Below, piece by piece: positions 11,863 to 23,479 of a stretch of 64,000 nucleotides of DNA. Made by a program: the position numbers and the translations under genes. The notes beneath the pieces were generated by a model. It did no database searches and was not told the origin of the DNA. It was given only the letters and a program-made list of their open reading frames with translations. Positions within the stretch are counted from its first letter, which is position 1, and the number at the start of each line of letters is the position of its first letter. This stretch comes from Anadara kagoshimensis (taxonomy: Eukaryota; Mollusca; Bivalvia; Arcoida; Arcidae): contig CM037870.1 in the NCBI GenBank assembly GCA_021292105.1, forward strand, positions 68,861,260 through 68,925,259, written 5' to 3'.

Positions 11863-13140
11863 CGAGTTTAAATTTAAATAGCAATTTATTTGTTACTACT
11901 ATTCTATAAAAATCTGTAATTTAGCCACATAAATTTTGTATCTTTTGTGAAGGAGAAGATTCTTTTATTTGTTAAATTCCAATTAAAGTGAACATGAAGG
12001 TTGAGTTTATTTGCCCATTTCAACTCACGTTTTGGTTTTTTATAGTGTATGTATGAAAATATTGTACATATCTTTAGTGCCTTTAGGGTTTCTGTTAATA
12101 AAATATATGAAGTTTGGTATGTCTATAATTTGGGACTTTAGTTGTATGTTTTTCCGAACAGGATATTTTGACAACAAACAACTTTTTAGTCCTTCATAAA
12201 GAGTAAATGAAGTATTTAACTTATATTTATACAGAATTAAGAATATGCTAAAAAAGGTCCATCCTCCTTAAACAAATCTTGGATATAAATAATTCCTTTT
12301 TTGAGCCAGCTGTCATATTAGATTGATTTATTATTAATTTTTATTTCTGAATTGTACCATACAGGAAATTTTAATATGTTGCTATTTTCTTTTATAGTCT
12401 TGAAACAAATCTTTTAATGAGGATAATAAATCATTCCAAAATGAGTTTTTGGTTCTATTTTTTAATACATTTATAAAGTCCTGTCCAAAAGCAAGAAAAT
12501 TAAAGTAAAAAGTTTCATTTAATTAAAAAAATATTTTACTTATCAAACAATTTGTTTATTTTCAATATCCATGTAAGTTTTAGTGATTTATTTTAAAAAA
12601 ATCTGAGATAAACCGTTTTACATTCTCCTAGTTTTTATTCTTCTACCATTTGGTTTCTGCTTACTCTGTCACATGTTCCATTCCAGATGAAATTATATTT
12701 TCTAATTGTTTTATATATGATTCTGTGGGGTTAGGCAAGCTTAAAAATAAATGTATTAATTTAGGGAGAAGCAAAGTTTTAATAGCTGTAATTTTTCCAA
12801 GGGGGTTAATAGTCGTTTCGACCATGTTGTTATGTCCTTTTTAATTTCTAAGTATTTTGTGTCAAAATTCAATTATTGAATTTCAGATGAGTTACTGAAT
12901 AGGTAATTCTTAGAACTGTAAATGGGCGTGAACTCCATTCAATGTTTTGAGTACTACATAATGATTTACTACAATTAATTTTGGAGCCTATCCAGATAGC
13001 TTTTGTTTATTAATATTAACTTTCAAGCTAGAGTACTTTGCAAACTGGAACAGAAGATCCAGCGAAGTTTTAAGGTTTTTTCCAGATCAATCTAAAGAAA
13101 TACATGTATCATCAGCATATTGTAATAAACATACGAATAA

Positions 13141-14010
13141 TTGATTCAAACTTTTTATTTTCTAATTATTTCATTTACCAGTATTTACATAAATAACTAA
13201 ACAAGTCCTTGTCGTCTACACAGATAAACGTTTGCATACATTTCACACTGTATTATAATACATGCCCATATTCAAATTATTTTCATTGATGAGATGAATA
13301 CGGGTGTATAAAGTAATATTTAATTCATCATGCACGTTTATAGCTAACATTTCGCTTAATTTCGCCGAATAAACTGTATATTGTGTAATTGTTAATAGTT
13401 AAATATTAAAATTATCAACATATCACACAGTAAAAGAATGATACTTATGTCATGTGCTACGGTTGATTTTTGATTAAATAATACATTTAAAAAAAAGCAA
13501 ATTGTCATGTTCACAAGTAGTACATGACATATTTATATGAGGTTTCATTTTCTTTCGAATCTTAGCTTGTGTAGTCTTCATAAAAAGAGAGAGAGAGATA
13601 TGGTCTGTCATTTAATTTCATTTTCCTGCTTTGTGTCCAAAAGACGTTTGCTAAAAATAGATTTAGTCCGTTGAGTTTATTATATTTATTTGTCTGCAAT
13701 AGATTCATACTGGATTTATTTTAAACACGTTTTTATACTGTATTGTTGTCGCATCGAATTCGTTAAAACATTGCAATTGTAGGCATTAGACAGTGTTGGT
13801 TTTAATAGGCAGGTTAACAAATTCATTAAAAAATTTAACTACATCTGAAATTATATCTAAAATGGATAGTCAGTCTCTTTCCAAATCTGAATTTTTATAA
13901 TGAAGAATAAATGGTTGTGATTTAACCCAATCTAAAATGCGTATTTATATTACCCGTGATTATGAACAAAGCGTGTATTACTGATATATGCGTATTTTGT
14001 TTGAGTGACT
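13141..14010 (+). repeat. Long dispersed repeat, copy 1
   Basis: It matches 23,930-24,800 in direct orientation over most of its length. Shared words include TTTTATTTTCTAATTATTTC, CTTGTCGTCTACACA, TAGCTAACATTTCGCTTAAT and GCTTTGTGTCCAAAAGACG. It carries no coding sequence. This copy lacks the CTTAGGA-rich terminus seen in copy 2. Confidence 0.8.
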
Positions 14011-14815
14011 ATTCACTGGCTCCTAACTTTTTTTTTTTTTTTTAAATATTTTTATTACTCTATATATATTACAGAAACAAAATTATCAGGCATTATCAAA
14101 TACATTTTTTACATAAATCTAATTTTATAACAGCATATTAATCCAATATTTTTTTAACAAATTCCGAATTAATTCTAATTTTGTGTACCCTTGTCGTGGA
14201 ATACTGATATATGGAACAAATTTCGATCTGTTTGTAGAGACGTATCCTTTCTAGTACAATATTATATTGAGGAAATGTATTGGACATTCTACATATGTGA
14301 ATATAGTATTTAATTATCAAAATACATAAGTTTAAAATGTCAGGGTGATTAAATTGTGCTTGTATTCCAAATAAAACATTATTTACTTTATTTTCTATAT
14401 TCACGTTGCATTTGATTTTAACTTGATCGAAAAAAGTGTTTCATATATTTTTTACATACTGACAATCAAAGAATAAATGTTGTACAGTTTATTTTACTTC
14501 CCTAGAAAAAGTGCATAGTTCAGTTTCAAGAAGCTTGCATTTCATTAATCGACTGTTTATAAAATAAATATTGCGGTTAATTTTATACTGAAAAGCTTTA
14601 AGTTTTGTATCATCGATCACCAGAAAGCCTAATTGGTATGCATTTTTCCAAAAATCATCATCATATTCAGTCCCTATTTTTCTGCCAAATTTGTTTTGTT
14701 TTATTTCTTTTATGTCTAAATTATCTAAATAATATTTGTAAAATATTTTGAAAACTTTTTTCTTTTCTGTCAGTTTAGAAATAAAACTATTTCTGGCTTC
14801 TCTAAGCGGAACTTC

Positions 14816-15310
14816 TTATAACTGAATTGCACTTTTCCAGTTTTTCGGAATTGCATTTATCAAACTATTTAAATAATTAACATTAAAATCAACCTTAGCT
14901 GTAAACTTATCATAAGACATAATATTCCCTTCATCATTTGTTAAATCCTTTATAAAATAAATATTATATTTTGCCCATGTTTTCCAAAAGACTGTTTTAT
15001 TATTTAACCAGAGATATTGTGAAATTACGTCATTTGGGGTTGTGGTGTAATTATTTTGTAAATTGGCCCATGCAGTAAATACCGATCCCCAGAATTTATT
15101 AAACAAAGGTATGATTGAAGCCAACCCCTCTTTGTGAATATAAAAAACATTATCACCCCCAAACTCTTCGAGATCATCCCGAAACAGACATTTCCATGGT
15201 GAATGGCAGAGCGGATAGAATATTTTCTGTACCCATGAAATCTTTAAAGCATGACAAAAGGACTTGATATGTGGTACCTTTAAACCACCTTCATCGTAAT
15301 TTAAAACCAA
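14816..15310 (-). pseudogene. LINE 3 ORF2 region after the reverse transcriptase
   Basis: The frame opens with LNYDEGGLKVPHIKSFCHAL and KISWVQKIF, the conserved GGLK-x-P/D-I block found after the RT thumb in L1/Tx1 ORF2, and continues for 164 codons. It is separated from the RT frame by stops. Confidence 0.8.
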
Positions 15311-15700
15311 TATATTTCATTTTATTTTATCCACCTTGCCATTTCATATGAAAGATAACATCAATCTGTAAATAGCTGTACAAGGATAGGTAATGCTAAA
15401 ATTTTAATCACTGTCACTTTTCCTAGTTTTAATCACTGTCACTTTTCCTATCAAAGATAAACTTCGGAATGACCAATCATTCAGAAGCTTCTTAAAGGAC
15501 TCAAGTTTATCTGTATATTTTTCTAGGTAAAAATCTATATCTCCCAAATTATACTTTATACCCAAAAGTTTGAAATTTCCTTTTAAATTCCATTCTATTT
15601 TTCTATCAGTTATAAGTTTATCACCACAACCCCGTTTTACCCCAATCCATACAGCTTGTGTTTTATTGAAATTAGCTTTTAAACCGGAACAGACAGAGAA

Positions 15701-16267
15701 CTAATCTATTAATTTTAATGCTTTATTTAAGGTTTTTGGGTCATCGTCAAGTATCAAAACAGTATCATCAGCATATTGATTTATCAAATATTCTGTATCT
15801 TTGATCTTGATGCCATTAATATCGGTGTCGTTTTTTATTGTTGTTCTAAGTACTTCTACTGGGAGAATGAATAGGTATGGGGATAAGGGATCACCCTGTC
15901 TCACTCCTCGTTCAATGTTAAAAAAGGGAGAGCAAAATCCATTATTTAAAATACAACTGTTAGCACTATTATAAAAAGTGTGAAACCATTTATTTATTGA
16001 ATCACCGAAACCAAAAAAACTTAAAGTTCGTTTAATGAAAGACCATTCGAGTGAATCAAATGCTTTTTCGAAATCTAAAAGAAGTAAAATTCCCGAAACA
16101 CCGGGAATCTCTGATTTGTCAATAAGATCTATAACTAATCGGTTACATTCTCCAATAAATGTCCCTTTCATAAAACCAACTTGTGATTCTGATATAAGGT
16201 CATCTAGGACTGATTTAATTCGTTTAGCAATAACAGCTGATGCAATTTTATAGTCTACATTTAACAA
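15701..16267 (-). pseudogene. LINE 3 reverse transcriptase fragment
   Basis: The 188-codon frame carries the main RT blocks in order. These are DYKIASAVIAKRIKSVLDDL, ISESQVGFMKG, LLLDFEKAFDSLEWSF, RGVRQGDPLSPYLFILPVE and NQYADDTVLILDD. The catalytic aspartates in the DFEKAFDS and YADD boxes are intact. The spelling is of the L1/Tx1 clade. Adjacent ORF2 sequence on both sides is out of frame or stopped, so the enzyme is not produced as a whole. Confidence 0.9.
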
Positions 16268-17159
16268 CGATATAGGGCGCCAATTTTAAAGAAAATGGTT
16301 TGGTTTTCCTTCCTTAGGCGAACAAGTTATAACTCCCTGTCTTTGTGTTATTGACAGAAGTTCTTTATCAAAGCCAAAATTTAGAGAATTTACTACAAAT
16401 TCACTAATGTCTTTCCAAAAAACTTGTAGAATTCAACTGTGAACCTATCTAACCCAGGGGATTTTCCATTATTCATATTTTTTAATACTTCAAGACATTT
16501 GCGATATTTAAGGTTACCTTCTAGTGAATTACGTGTGTCTTCGTCTATAAAATTAAAGAAAGGATTTTCAGAATTTAGGAAGTAATCAACATTGTTAAAT
16601 GTAGGATTTTTTTATGAATATAGCGATTTGTAATACCGTTTCTGTTCCTCTAAAATGTCTTTTTGATTTTCGATTTTGGTATCATCTTCTAAAAGAAGAA
16701 ACGGAATAGTTTTTTCAACATAATTTTTTCTAAATTACAGAGGTACTTTGTTCCCTTTTCCCCTTCTACTTTCCATCTAGCTTTGGATCTCATTATTATC
16801 CCCCGAATGTTTTCTTCTGGTAGTGACTTTAATTTATTTTCTAATTCAATAATGATGGTTTCATTTGCGTTTTGCGAGTGATAAAGTGATTTGAGTTTAT
16901 TTTCTAAATCTTTTTCCCCTTTTTTGTTTTTCTCTTTTTGAAAGATGAGTAAGAAACAGTTTTTCCCCTAATCATAAGTTTTATCATTTCCCATAAAAGC
17001 TGATCATTTATATCGTATTTTTCCACCCCATCTGTATCCTTATAACTATACTGTTGTACGGTATCATATATACATGATTTTACTATATTTATATATTCTG
17101 GGTCCGATAATAATAATAAACTATTATTGAATTTCCAAATCCCCTACCCCGTTCTTGTT

Positions 17160-17423
17160 TTAGAAAAAAAAGGTGAGACTTACTGGAGAATGATCCGATT
17201 TATATTTTATATCAATGTCGCATTCTGTAACAAATATATGCAAATCCGATGTAATCAGAAAGTAACCTAGACGACTCTGTTTTTTATTTGGACTTAGTAA
17301 TTCGGGATGGAACTCTCTCCAAGTGTCTATTAAGCCTAAATCGGACATAATTTTATGAATTTTGGACTGGAATTTAGGGTTATTGTTTTTGTTGTAATTT
17401 TTTGTGTCAATACTATAGTTCAA
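17160..17423 (-). pseudogene. LINE 3 APE endonuclease, C-terminal part
   Basis: The frame carries MSDLGLIDTWREFHPE, then KKQSRLGYFLIT, and ends with YKSDHSPVSLTF. The SDH box near its end is the catalytic motif of APE-like LINE endonucleases. The usual SRLDYFLI aspartate reads as glycine (SRLGYFLI). The N-terminal half continues toward 17,810 in other frames. Confidence 0.8.
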
Positions 17424-17830
17424 TGGGACATTAAAATCACCTCTAATTATTACGGACGTATTACCAATTACATCTATTTTACGCTGTAGTGATTAAAAAA
17501 CAGAGGACATTCGTTATTTGGGCCGTAAATTGCTGTTAATATATAATGTTAGCCTGTTGAGTTTATACTCAAACGAAGTATGATGACTCCTCTGCTGTTG
17601 CTGGCGAAAGAGCTAAGTATAGCTTTGTACCCCCACTCATTTCTCCACATATTCTCTTTTTCTTTACTACAATGGCTATCAATAATAAAAGTTAAATCAT
17701 ACTTCTTTCTATATCTTTTAAAAAATATCTCTTCTTTTTATCAAATTTGATGACAATCCACGACAATTAACACTACCAATACTGATTTTACCTATTGACA
17801 TATATGAAATTTATTATTCTAATTATTCAT

Positions 17831-18560
17831 TAAATCCCTATAACATCTTCCATTCATAAATGTAAAGTTCAAAAAGTATCTGATAATTCACACTTTCAAG
17901 CTCAAAATTCCAACTAAAAAAATAATGGTGATTTTTTTTTTCTAATGTTCGAAAAAAACTTCAAAATAATAATAATAATAATAAAATAATAACTAAACTC
18001 TGTAAAAAAGTACATTAACATAAAAACGAAACAAAAAGCCAGCACAATAACTTATTTATATCTAAGCTAAATAAATAAATTCGGGGCATGTGGAAAATAA
18101 TACACTGCCAATAAGCATTCAGATACAAATAATTTTATTACATGCATGCAAAGACATACGTAATCATAGTATAAATAAATAAATAAATAAACTTTCAACT
18201 TATAAAAACTTATACAAATAACCATACACAAATCAAAATTCAAAAACATATAATCATATTTACAAACAATATCATACCTTTTCTTTATTATAAATCAATT
18301 AATTAATAAATAAATAAATAAATAAACTATCTACAAAGTATAAAACGGAATCCTTAAATAACGTTGTTCTATTTGAGCATATTATAGGCAAACAACATTG
18401 ACCTGTCCGCTTGACCCTTCATTGAAAATATTCATGTAGGCTGATCCTCCAAATGCATGGGTAGTGTTAAGCTCCAAGTTAATACATACATATCGCACAG
18501 GTGTGCTCTATAAGATGAGCATATATCTGAAGATTTACTGGTATACAAAATAAACACCTG
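17831..18560. other. A+T-rich flank with (TAAA)n repeats, no gene seen
   Basis: (AAT)n lies near 17,967-17,988 and (AAAT)n near 18,172-18,190 and 18,299-18,327. At 18,398-18,417 GACCTGTCCGCTTGACC occurs. Its reverse complement reappears at about 20,551-20,570 beyond the Harbinger element. Confidence 0.6.
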
Positions 18561-18753
18561 GCCCTGATTTCTCGAAAAAAACTTAAGTCAAAACTTAAGT
18601 TTCATCTCAACTTCTCGGAAAATACTCAGCTGAGTTTTTTCTCAAATCGCATTTCTCGATGGTAGCTGAGTAAAATCTTAGCTGAGTTCAAATTTGCATT
18701 GATATAAGTGGCCCTACTTGAAAGGAAACAACGTTTTCGTCTGCTAGTATATT

Positions 18754-18957
18754 ATGCATAACACAGTCGCCGGTATGGAAAAAACGCAGAGAAAACCGAA
18801 TTGGACGGAAAAAGAAAAGATGTTACTGGTAGAAGCCGTAAATCAAAGAGAAGACCGTTTGTTTTCTAAATTTAAGGGGTTTGCAAGCTCTGGGGAAAAA
18901 AATAACAAACTAAAGGAGATGGCATGGGAGGAGATTGCGGATATTGTTAATTCGTAG
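18754..18957 (+). CDS. Harbinger Myb/SANT-like DNA-binding protein, first exon
   Basis: It starts at ATG (18,754). After a short leader it reads RKPNWTEKEKMLLVEAVNQR, then FSKFKGF and KEMAWEEIADIVNS. The tryptophan-spaced helices (WTEKEK, then AWEEIA) are the first half of a Myb/SANT-like domain used by Harbinger accessory proteins to bind the TIRs and import the transposase. The frame stops at 18,957 just where a GT (GTAGGT) could serve as a splice donor, so this is probably exon 1. The remainder is not recognisable within the deleted element. It faces the transposase gene. Confidence 0.7.
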   Translation: MHNTVAGMEKTQRKPNWTEKEKMLLVEAVNQREDRLFSKFKGFASSGEKNNKLKEMAWEEIADIVNS

Positions 18958-19907
18958 GTATTTTAAGAAACAAATCTCATTCATATTACATTGGGGTAAT
19001 GGTATAAAGTCATTATAAATTATTAGAATGAATTAATATTTTAAAGGTGAACAAAATATTGTGGAGAAATAATAAACCTTTGATTTTTTAAACTGATACC
19101 AAATTTAATAATAACTGTAAAAAATAAATGTCAAAATGAAGAATAAAAACAAATAAATTGATACTAAAATAAATTAAATAATATACTTGAACAAGAAATT
19201 AAAAAAAGGCAAATAGACCGAGATCTATGGGGTTTTTTTTAATTGAAACTCTCTCTCTCTCTCGTTTTCATTTCTAGCTTTTAAATTATTAATGCAATCT
19301 AGTCATATGGAGTATCATGAATATATTAAATATTTATAAATAAAAATCCCGTGGGCACCTCGTACAGATTTTTTTTTTATTTTAGTCAGCGATTAAAAAG
19401 TGTAGCCAATTTCTTTCCATGTCACATAATTATTAGAAACCGTTCTAGATGAATTTCATAACAATGAAAATGGTTCATACTTTACTTTATATTTACTTTA
19501 TACTATTTGCCACTAGAGCATTTGCTCTAATAACCAACTTTATGAGGAATTTTATCCAGCACCCAACCATCGGATCGTGATCAATGCATTCATTCAGAGA
19601 CGTATTTAACTCTTTATTTCTGATTAATTTTTTGCATAACCCCAACTGAAAATAAAGTGTCATCAGTGTGTAGATATAGCATAAAACAATGTATTTGTAT
19701 TTTTACACGAGGGTTGTAATTAATATTAGAATCTATATAATATTTCTTCAAGTTGTACATTTTCAATCGAACCAGAAATTAAAAGTGCACCGATGGCCGA
19801 TACCTATCGGACTACACTTTTTATACAGTCAATGTTTACATTTAGGCATTATGATGTGGATGGTGCATGTCAGATATTATGACAGATTTACCTGCTATAT
19901 TGAAAAA

Positions 19908-20318
19908 TTATGTCTTTACTTCTTCGGCTCTGTTTCCAGTTGGCATCTTTATTATCTCTCTTGAAATTAGACAAAGCCCATGACAGACATTTTTCACCGC
20001 TCTACAGACAGAGGACGGAGAAATGGACTTAAAAGTATTGGCTACCATGGAATAGAAAGTGCCAGTAGCCAAAAACCTCAGTGTTGATAAAACTTGAAGA
20101 AGTGGGGTAAGAGCACAACTTCTCCGCGTATCTCTTGCCAAAAAATTATTCAGAAGACCCGTGATATGTAGAATAGATGTAGGTCGGAAGCGAAAACGTT
20201 TATAAATTTCCGACTCTGGCATTATTTCCAGAGGATTTTCCCGATCTAAAAGTCTGTTGTGAGCAATTCTTTGTCTATGACGACGACGACGACGCTGCCT
20301 CCTGTTATTGACGGCCAT
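19908..20318 (-). pseudogene. HARBI1-like Harbinger transposase, N-terminal part
   Basis: The ATG at 20,318 starts MAVNNRRQRRRRRHRQRIA. The protein continues with PESEIYKRFRFRP, ITGLLNNFLARDTRR, LTPLLQVLSTLRFLATGTFY and ISPSSVCRAVKNVCHGL. This is the helix-turn-helix N-terminal region of HARBI1-family transposases, about 136 residues of an expected 350 or so. The DDE nuclease domain that should follow is absent, so the element cannot move itself. A longer in-frame extension upstream to 20,435 is translated TIR and is not part of the gene. Confidence 0.85.
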
Positions 20319-20499
20319 GTTTGAGCTTTTTTTAGACTTAAGTCTGCTAGGGAGGTAACTTAAGTTTTTACTCAACTTGAGACAAAAAATTAACTTAGTT
20401 TTTTTCGAGAAATCAAAATATTTGAGTTTTCTCAAATTTAAGTAAAATCTCAGACTTAAGTCTGAGATTTGACTTAAGTTTTTTTCGAGAAATCGGGGC

Positions 20500-20958
20500 C
20501 TGTACTCCCTATACAGAGATGGACTTTGTCTATGATAAATATTTAAATAAAAGGTTAAGCGGACAGGTCAAACCTGCCTGCCTATACTAAATAAACTACA
20601 AAAAAATAAATGCATAAAAAACAAACAAAGCTAGCATAGCTCTACTTAAGCATACAGCTAAAAATAAAGTAAATATTATCAAATAAACCACAAATCTGGT
20701 ACTCAGCAATAACGAAATTAGCAAAAAATAGACATTTTTTTTAAATACAACGCACGCAACAAAATATTAATTAAGTGCGCGGGTTTTTCGCGAAATGCAA
20801 ATGTCGTTTTTATTAGCATAAAATAAACGTAAATATCCACGACGGACAAGTACCAGTTTACCTATACCAGGTATTACCTCTATTTATGTTTCTTACCTAA
20901 AATAGACAATATAACATATGTAAATATAGTTTTGTATGAATTAAAAATATGAAATTAT
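20500..20958. other. No gene seen
   Basis: Flank between the Harbinger element and the NADAR segment. It holds the reverse complement of the 18,398 word at about 20,551-20,570. Otherwise it is A+T-rich with no repeats I could place. Confidence 0.6.
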
Positions 20959-21408
20959 TTATAACGCTATTTTATCTCTCAACTCCATAAGTAGTAATCC
21001 AAAATGGTTACACCCCGCGCCATGTTTGCCTGTACCACAAAAATAATGCGGAAGGTTATGTAAAAGTTTTGCATTGCCAGTCCCCAAAAGTTCTTTTCTA
21101 AATTCGGATACTTGTTGGTATTTTAAAATAAAGATTTCTTTTATTACATGTAATTTGATTTTTTGCCATTCATTGGAAACATTTGATTTTCTAAATTTTT
21201 TTGGATAATTTCTTAGCTTCTCTCGCGGATTCAGCCGTTCCAATTTTTCTGCTAAATCTAACTGACCATGAAAACGCGCTTTTTCAAACTGGTAGATATG
21301 TTCGGTACTGGTATACATTTTCTTTTCATATAAAACTTTACAATGGATTATTATGTTTTTTTTATTACAGCTATAGAAATTTGAAAGAAAACATTCTGGT
21401 CCTTTCAC
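20959..21408 (-). CDS. NADAR-domain protein, single exon or partial gene
   Basis: NADAR (YbiA-like, DUF1768) proteins are N-glycosidases thought to act on riboflavin intermediates or ADP-ribosylated bases. The reading frame covers the whole domain. KGPECFLSNFYSC opens it, YTSTEHIYQFEKARFHGQ supplies the conserved glutamate-histidine helix, and WQKIKLHVIKEI follows. LLGTGNAKLLHNLP, FCGTGKHGAGCNHFGLLLME and R near the end complete it. The expected WG of fWGxG reads FCG. The first in-frame codon that could start is GTG at 21,408, with a TAA two codons upstream and no ATG. The segment is thus probably an exon entered by splicing (AG|G at 21,400-21,402) or a 5'-truncated copy. No internal stop is present. 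No linked partner gene is seen. Confidence 0.75.
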   Translation of the reverse strand: MKGPECFLSNFYSCNKKNIIIHCKVLYEKKMYTSTEHIYQFEKARFHGQLDLAEKLERLNPREKLRNYPKKFRKSNVSNEWQKIKLHVIKEIFILKYQQVSEFRKELLGTGNAKLLHNLPHYFCGTGKHGAGCNHFGLLLMELRDKIAL

Positions 21409-22189
21409 GTATTATGAACCTTTTATCATCTGAAAGAGAATGAATAAGTAAATGTAAAAATGAATTACAAGAAATAGAAATTATAATGTATCCAAATGGA
21501 TAACGTGATTCAAATCTTGACCGCGTTTTCCCCTATACTTACTAGTATAATTTAAATATAGAAATTGCTAAAAAGACAATAGAAAAAAATTAATAGATAA
21601 ATATGTAGATAAATAAATAGATAAATAAATGTATACAGAAAAAGGGCCTATCACAGGTGAGCATAACTACCACAATCGATCGAAAATACTCTATCTATTG
21701 GTGTATATAGGTACAAACACTCGGAGCAGTCTATCTAATTTAAAGTAAAGGGGTTAACGAGAGAGAAAAAGCCGGTAGTTTTTCTCTTCGGGACTATATA
21801 TAGTGCATATACTCGATATTGACTCTTAATTCATATGTAGCCAAATCACCCTATTTTTCAAATGGAATATGACTGGCGCCTTGCCAAGTCTACCTTTCTA
21901 ACACCCGATACACACCAGCATGTTGCTTACATATTTTCTAAAAGGTATCTAAGGGGGTAAAATAAATGAGAAATAAAAAATTAAATTTAATGTTAGCTTA
22001 ATAGAGCATACATTCATATTAAACATATTGCCATGTGCTACTTTTGAACCCTTATGAAATGAATTGTTTCCTAAAAATTCAAAAGCACATGGCAAAACTA
22101 TAATGGGTATGAAAAAAGAATAAAGGTTTTTGTTAATCCAAAACACTAAGAAAAAATACAATAAAGTTCATTCCCTCCTTTTTAGTGTA
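21409..22189. other. No gene seen
   Basis: A+T-rich with TAGATAAATA-type simple repeats near 21,590-21,630. No supported coding frame; the short open frames are low-complexity. Confidence 0.55.
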
Positions 22190-22895
22190 ACAAAGGGGTC
22201 CTCCTTTAAGTAAACAAGTTTATGCTTTTTTCTTTCCGAAGAACACATTTCTCTAAGTTTTTTTAACAACTCTGCCCTGAGCTTACTTTATTCCGGCGGT
22301 AGATCAGGAACAACACTGTATCCCGTGCCCTTGCCTAATTTGTACCCGCTTCTATGATATCGTCTCTATCGAGCAAACTGACAAAACGCACAATGGTACA
22401 TCTTTTATTTTCTGATCCCCTGGGTAATCTATCTACTGCTTGAAACGGGACTGATTCAGCAAAACCAGATGACAATTTGAGTACCCCGCTTAAGAACTGT
22501 CTTACTTTACTTTCTGTTTCACGAGCTGGTTCTCTCAGTGTCCCCTCAATCCCCTGATCACAACGTTTACATTTACGGCCCCAAATTTCAAGTTTGACCC
22601 TTTCATGCCTCTCACCTTGTAATTTCTTTCTCTATTGTCGCCTCCAGATCGGGTATAGTTTTATTGTGTAGACCTGAGAGACTGTCATTAGCATACTCTG
22701 CAAAGTGTTCCAACTTTCCTACCCTTTTTTGGACCCCGACAATTCATCTTTCAAGCTATCTACTTTTTTGTCTAATCTCATGTTCAAAATAGTGAAACAC
22801 TCTCTAAAGATTTACCACTATAAACTTTCTTAACATCCTCTATATCTGAATTGATCTCCATTTGATCATACTTGTTTTGACTAGACATACTAGAC
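22190..22895 (-). pseudogene. LINE ORF1-like protein, broken
   Basis: On the minus strand an ATG near 22,892 begins MSSMSSQNKYDQMEINSDI. After a frameshift, a heptad-like stretch KKVDSLKDEL...LEATIEKEI suggests a coiled coil. Near 22,430-22,250, RCTIVRFVSLLDRDDII and, in shifted frames, a GTGYSVVPDLPPE-like block resemble the RRM and C-terminal parts of LINE ORF1 nucleic-acid-binding proteins. Several frame breaks. The clade is not determined. Confidence 0.45.
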
Positions 22896-23109
22896 ATACT
22901 GTCATGCGAGGTGCGTGTGTGTGATTTGTCGCCAATCTCTTATTGTAATAGCCAGCGATGTGGTTATTATCAAATTTTATACAAAACACCGGTATATATA
23001 ATGAAAATTTGGTACTCACAAAACAGGACAAACCGTTTCTTTAAGCAATGTTCACAAACTGATAATCCCTCCATGTCTATTTCACCAATATAGAGCTGCT
23101 GTGAACTGT

Positions 23110-23448
23110 GTCAACTATATAAGATATTATACCGGCTCTACAATTTGTGTTTCATAAAAGTATAATATCGCGGAAACAAAAATTATTAAGCGAGTTGCCT
23201 TTGTCTAAAAAATCAAGCTTTTGACGAATATGTCGCGTTATAACATTTAAATATAGGCAGTCGCCAGGTCAAGTTGTGTCCTTAAGTCAATCTCCCTGTC
23301 CTAAGTTAGGAAAGAGTTAGGAACATTCATATATTTTAGGACGGTTTCGTGAAACGGACTTAGGAAAATTTTTCTTCCTAAGTCATACTTAGGAAAAGAC
23401 TTTTCCTAAGTATAAGTCTTTTCCTAAGTATACTTGTGAACGTGCCCC
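23110..23448 (+). repeat. Truncated copy of an inverted-repeat element (right end)
   Basis: Words GAGTTGCCTTTGTC, TATAGGCAGTCGCC and AAGTTGTGTCC are repeated about 1.68 kb downstream at 24,850-24,975. Both copies continue into CTTAGGAAA-rich ends and finish GTGAACGTGCCCC here and GTGAATCGCGCCCC at 25,183. The GGGGC...TTCAC terminus resembles Harbinger-type TIRs, but no transposase is present. Confidence 0.5.
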
Positions 23449-23479
23449 AAGGGTGCGTATACGTTTCCTAAGTTCATTC

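Larger units (their letters stand above)
10080..13140 (-). mobile_element. L1/Tx1-clade LINE 2, truncated, split by a DNA transposon
   Basis: Minus-strand pieces include a YADD-type box near 13,105 (QYADDT). A terminal domain with HLFFYFEFVREFWNDIEKWI and VKDIILGQ lies at 11,640-11,850. The coding continues on the far side of the 1,400-bp insertion, where KEILNEYLNTEKY and RETENFKNRW read at about 10,225-10,095. The 5' end stops at the RT catalytic box, where the repeat at 13,141 begins. Several stops and frameshifts are present, so the copy is inactive. Confidence 0.8.
14030..17830 (-). mobile_element. L1/Tx1-clade LINE 3, near full-length ORF2, decayed
   Basis: Read on the minus strand it begins near 17,800 with ISIGSVNCRGL, the start of an APE endonuclease. 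The endonuclease C-terminus lies at 17,160-17,423, RT at 15,701-16,267 and the post-RT region at 14,816-15,310. A last LINE domain lies at 14,138-14,404. It ends in a T-run at about 14,030-14,043 (a poly-A tail on the minus strand). Every domain of ORF2 is present but spread over broken frames. It is the best preserved of the three LINEs. A 25-bp tandem duplication lies at about 15,395-15,449. Confidence 0.88.
18561..20499. mobile_element. PIF/Harbinger-type DNA transposon, internally deleted
   Basis: Terminal inverted repeats of at least 30 bp begin GCCCTGATTTCTCGAAAAAA on the left and GCCCCGATTTCTCGAAAAAA on the right (read inward). Both continue ACTTAAGTCAAA. The flanking trinucleotide CTG is duplicated (18,558-18,560 and 20,500-20,502), as expected for this superfamily. 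Inside lie a Myb/SANT-like gene on the plus strand and a HARBI1-like N-terminus on the minus strand, the typical two-gene plan. At 1.9 kb with no DDE catalytic region visible, it is a deletion derivative. Confidence 0.88.
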
